NCBI GenBank assembly: GCA_900751665.1 | Contig: CAADSV010000037.1 | Coordinates: forward strand, 1 to 5,380 | DNA: 5,380 nt | Origin: an uncultured Collinsella sp. | GTDB taxonomy: Bacteria; Actinomycetota; Coriobacteriia; Coriobacteriales; Coriobacteriaceae | Reading direction: 5' to 3' | In this document: positions 3,465 to 5,380 of the stretch, piece by piece | Layout of the letters: each line of letters begins with the position of its first letter | Numbering within the stretch: position 1 is the first letter of the stretch | The notes under the pieces: model-generated | Told to the model about the DNA's origin: nothing | What the model saw: only the letters and a program-made list of their open reading frames with translations | The model's database searches: none | Made by a program: the position numbers and the translations under genes

Positions 3465-5380
3465 ATGGTAAACGATCTGGGCAATACGGACGACCTCGAG
3501 TTGATGCCGACGGGCGGCGGCTATATGGTGCGGCGCGATCGCTTGATGAACGAGCTCATCGTTAAAGGGCGCAAGGCGGGAATTGTTTTGCTCTACGCGC
3601 CCGATGGGTTTGGCAAGACGTCGGTGTTGCTGCAATACGTGCAGGAGGTTAAATCGGACCCCACGCGAGGGCCGGTTCGGATTATCGAGGCCGACCGCGC
3701 GATTGGACGCGAGCTCTTTATGCAGCTCGAGGTTGTCGCCGATGAGCTTAAGGACAAACCTCATTCGCTCGTTGCGATCGATAACGTGCCCAATCTCGAG
3801 CAGCACGAAACCGAGGACCTCATCGATCGAATTCGCAGCTTACGTGCTATGGGGACAGGGGTCTTTATTGCTTGCCGCCCCTCAAACCGATTGCTTATCC
3901 ACGGGCTGGGCGATTCTGTAAAAGTCAATGCGCAGATGCTCAAGGTGCACGCCTATGAGTATTCGTCATGGGCCACGGCGTTCTCAATCAGCACATCGCT
4001 CGATTTTTATCGGCTCACACAGGGCGTGCCCGAGCTGGTATCTGCCTTGCAGACGGGAATGTATGGACAGGGCGATGTTGCCGGCTTACTCGAGAACGAA
4101 ATCGTCAACGTGTACGGTGCGGCGCTGGCCGATCTCGCATCGCTCGAGAACAACTTGTTGTTTACCGTTGCCTGCTTGATGGTGCTGATGGGCGAGGGCC
4201 GCATTGCGGAGCTAGAGGCGTGCGTTGTGAGGCTTTCGATGGTCGACCAGTCCATCTTTGTACGCGATTATCCGATTTTTGGCGTGGATCCGTCTGATCG
4301 CACCTTTAGGTGTTTGGGTGCTAAGGACAATGCGCGCCTGAGGTTGCGAAAGCTTGTTGCCGAGATTCGTCCCGAACTAGTATCGCGGGCTGCTCGCATT
4401 TTGATTAAGGCAGGCCGATGCGATTTGGCCATGGACCTGGCCGATGCATTCTTGGACCGCCGTGTGGTGTTGGAGCTAGCCGGGCAGTATGGGGCCGATC
4501 TTGCCCTGACCGGGCATGGAGGGGACATTTGCCGTGCGGCGTCGGCGATGATCAATGCGGAAAAGCAGGAGCAAGAGCCGGCACCCGCTGAGGCACTCGG
4601 CGTGTATCTGGCGGCTGTCAGCGTGTGCAATACAAAGCTCGCAAGGTATATGGCGTCCGTTATCGAACGTGCGGGTGATCAGGCGGCGCGTGAGCTCGAC
4701 CCCGCTACCTGGAAAATAGCCCAGGCGCTTACTATCGCCTTTTACGGCGACAATGACCTGGGGCTTCCCGCCAACCCCGTTTTGCAAGAACAGACATCCT
4801 GCGAGGTGCTCGACATGCTGTCCGCGCATATCGAGGTCAAGCGCCACCTAACCGAGCGAGCGGAAGACGGCAATGTTCTCGCGAAGCTCAAGGTATGCAA
4901 AGCCTATGATTGCGAGCTTGACATCGCGGGGATTCTCATGCAGGCCGACCATATGCTGGTGGAGCTGTTCGACGGCTCGTTTACTAAACCCGACGAGCGC
5001 GATGACAAGATGGCGCAGATACTCGAGGCACTCGATATCCGCGGGCTTAAGGCGCCATCCATTTGGTTGCGCATGGCGCTGGCAGCGCGGCGCCTGCTCG
5101 CGGGCTTGCCCGTGACCGACGATGTGGCATTTGGCGAGCTCGACCGCTTTGCGGTGCGTGTTCGCGACAATCAAATTCAGCTGTTTGGGTTATTGCTGGA
5201 GGGTTGGCAATCGCTGGCGGAGGGGCGGCCGGTCAACGCAAAGTTCCGCGCGGTTCAGGTGCTCAAGCTCGCCGACGAATCGATTACGTACATGCGCGAA
5301 AACGCTTTGCTGCTGGAGCGTGTGGCGTATCTGCGCAATACGTCGCTGGTATCGGTTCGCGAAGAGGCGGAGCTGCTCGA
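3465..5380 (+). CDS. MalT-like STAND ATPase, probable LuxR-type regulator, C-terminus cut by window end
   Basis: The frame is open from the ATG at 3465 to the last base: 638 complete codons, no stop. The N-terminus reads as a STAND-class P-loop ATPase of the MalT kind. Walker A is APDGFGKTS (45-53, K51), Walker B LVAID (102-106), a sensor-like strand GVFIACRP (132-139, R138), and the GxP motif LTQGVPELV (184-192). A winged-helix-like stretch (about 225-285) and a long helical region follow (about 300-638). That region has no signal peptide or membrane segment and could form a TPR-like superhelix. Such proteins are cytosolic, ligand-switched transcription activators, usually ending in a LuxR helix-turn-helix. 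That domain would lie beyond 5380, so the DNA-binding role is inferred. Walker B is followed by N107 instead of the usual second acidic residue. Codon use (ATA, AGG, CTA, CGA present) is less biased than in glmM, as expected of a weakly expressed regulator. Ligand and targets are unknown. Confidence 0.85.
   Translation, partial: MVNDLGNTDDLELMPTGGGYMVRRDRLMNELIVKGRKAGIVLLYAPDGFGKTSVLLQYVQEVKSDPTRGPVRIIEADRAIGRELFMQLEVVADELKDKPHSLVAIDNVPNLEQHETEDLIDRIRSLRAMGTGVFIACRPSNRLLIHGLGDSVKVNAQMLKVHAYEYSSWATAFSISTSLDFYRLTQGVPELVSALQTGMYGQGDVAGLLENEIVNVYGAALADLASLENNLLFTVACLMVLMGEGRIAELEACVVRLSMVDQSIFVRDYPIFGVDPSDRTFRCLGAKDNARLRLRKLVAEIRPELVSRAARILIKAGRCDLAMDLADAFLDRRVVLELAGQYGADLALTGHGGDICRAASAMINAEKQEQEPAPAEALGVYLAAVSVCNTKLARYMASVIERAGDQAARELDPATWKIAQALTIAFYGDNDLGLPANPVLQEQTSCEVLDMLSAHIEVKRHLTERAEDGNVLAKLKVCKAYDCELDIAGILMQADHMLVELFDGSFTKPDERDDKMAQILEALDIRGLKAPSIWLRMALAARRLLAGLPVTDDVAFGELDRFAVRVRDNQIQLFGLLLEGWQSLAEGRPVNAKFRAVQVLKLADESITYMRENALLLERVAYLRNTSLVSVREEAELL

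Noticed and set aside
3414..5174. Several frames of 60-130 codons on both strands
   Set aside because: All overlap the single uninterrupted frame from 3465 to the edge, which alone carries ordered ATPase motifs.

Overview
The window looks like a chromosomal stretch from a fairly GC-rich Gram-positive bacterium, most likely an actinobacterium of the Coriobacteriia (Collinsella-like). This rests on G/C-biased third positions, strong Shine-Dalgarno sites, the Bacillus-type short NagB, the stand-alone IIA protein and the large STAND-type regulator. It is a judgement from memory of these families, not a database result.

All four supported genes lie on the + strand. At the left edge (13-58) is a rho-independent terminator belonging to an upstream gene. 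Next come glmM (108-1445, phosphoglucosamine mutase), a stand-alone glucose-family PTS IIA protein (crr-like, 1517-2014) and nagB (2286-3014, glucosamine-6-phosphate deaminase), followed by a strong terminator (3046-3073). The three genes sit around glucosamine-6-phosphate. GlmM draws it toward cell-wall precursors, NagB sends it to glycolysis, and a IIA protein of this family could help energise uptake of glucose or GlcNAc. The glmM-crr gap is short and has an extended -10 promoter candidate. The crr-nagB gap is 271 bases, with a strong hairpin lacking a T-run, a possible promoter and a structured nagB leader.

From 3074 to 3464 there is about 390 bases without a supportable gene. It is rich in inverted repeats: a 16-base palindrome, a compound stem around a perfect 14-base palindrome, small hairpins, and a repeated CATATGGTC just before the next ribosome binding site.

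From 3465 to the right edge a reading frame stays open for 638 codons with no stop. It encodes the N-terminal part of a large MalT-like STAND ATPase (Walker A, Walker B, sensor arginine, GxP motif, then a helical region). Its C-terminus, where a LuxR-type DNA-binding domain would be expected, lies outside the window. I found no rRNA, tRNA, CRISPR array, insertion sequence or phage gene.
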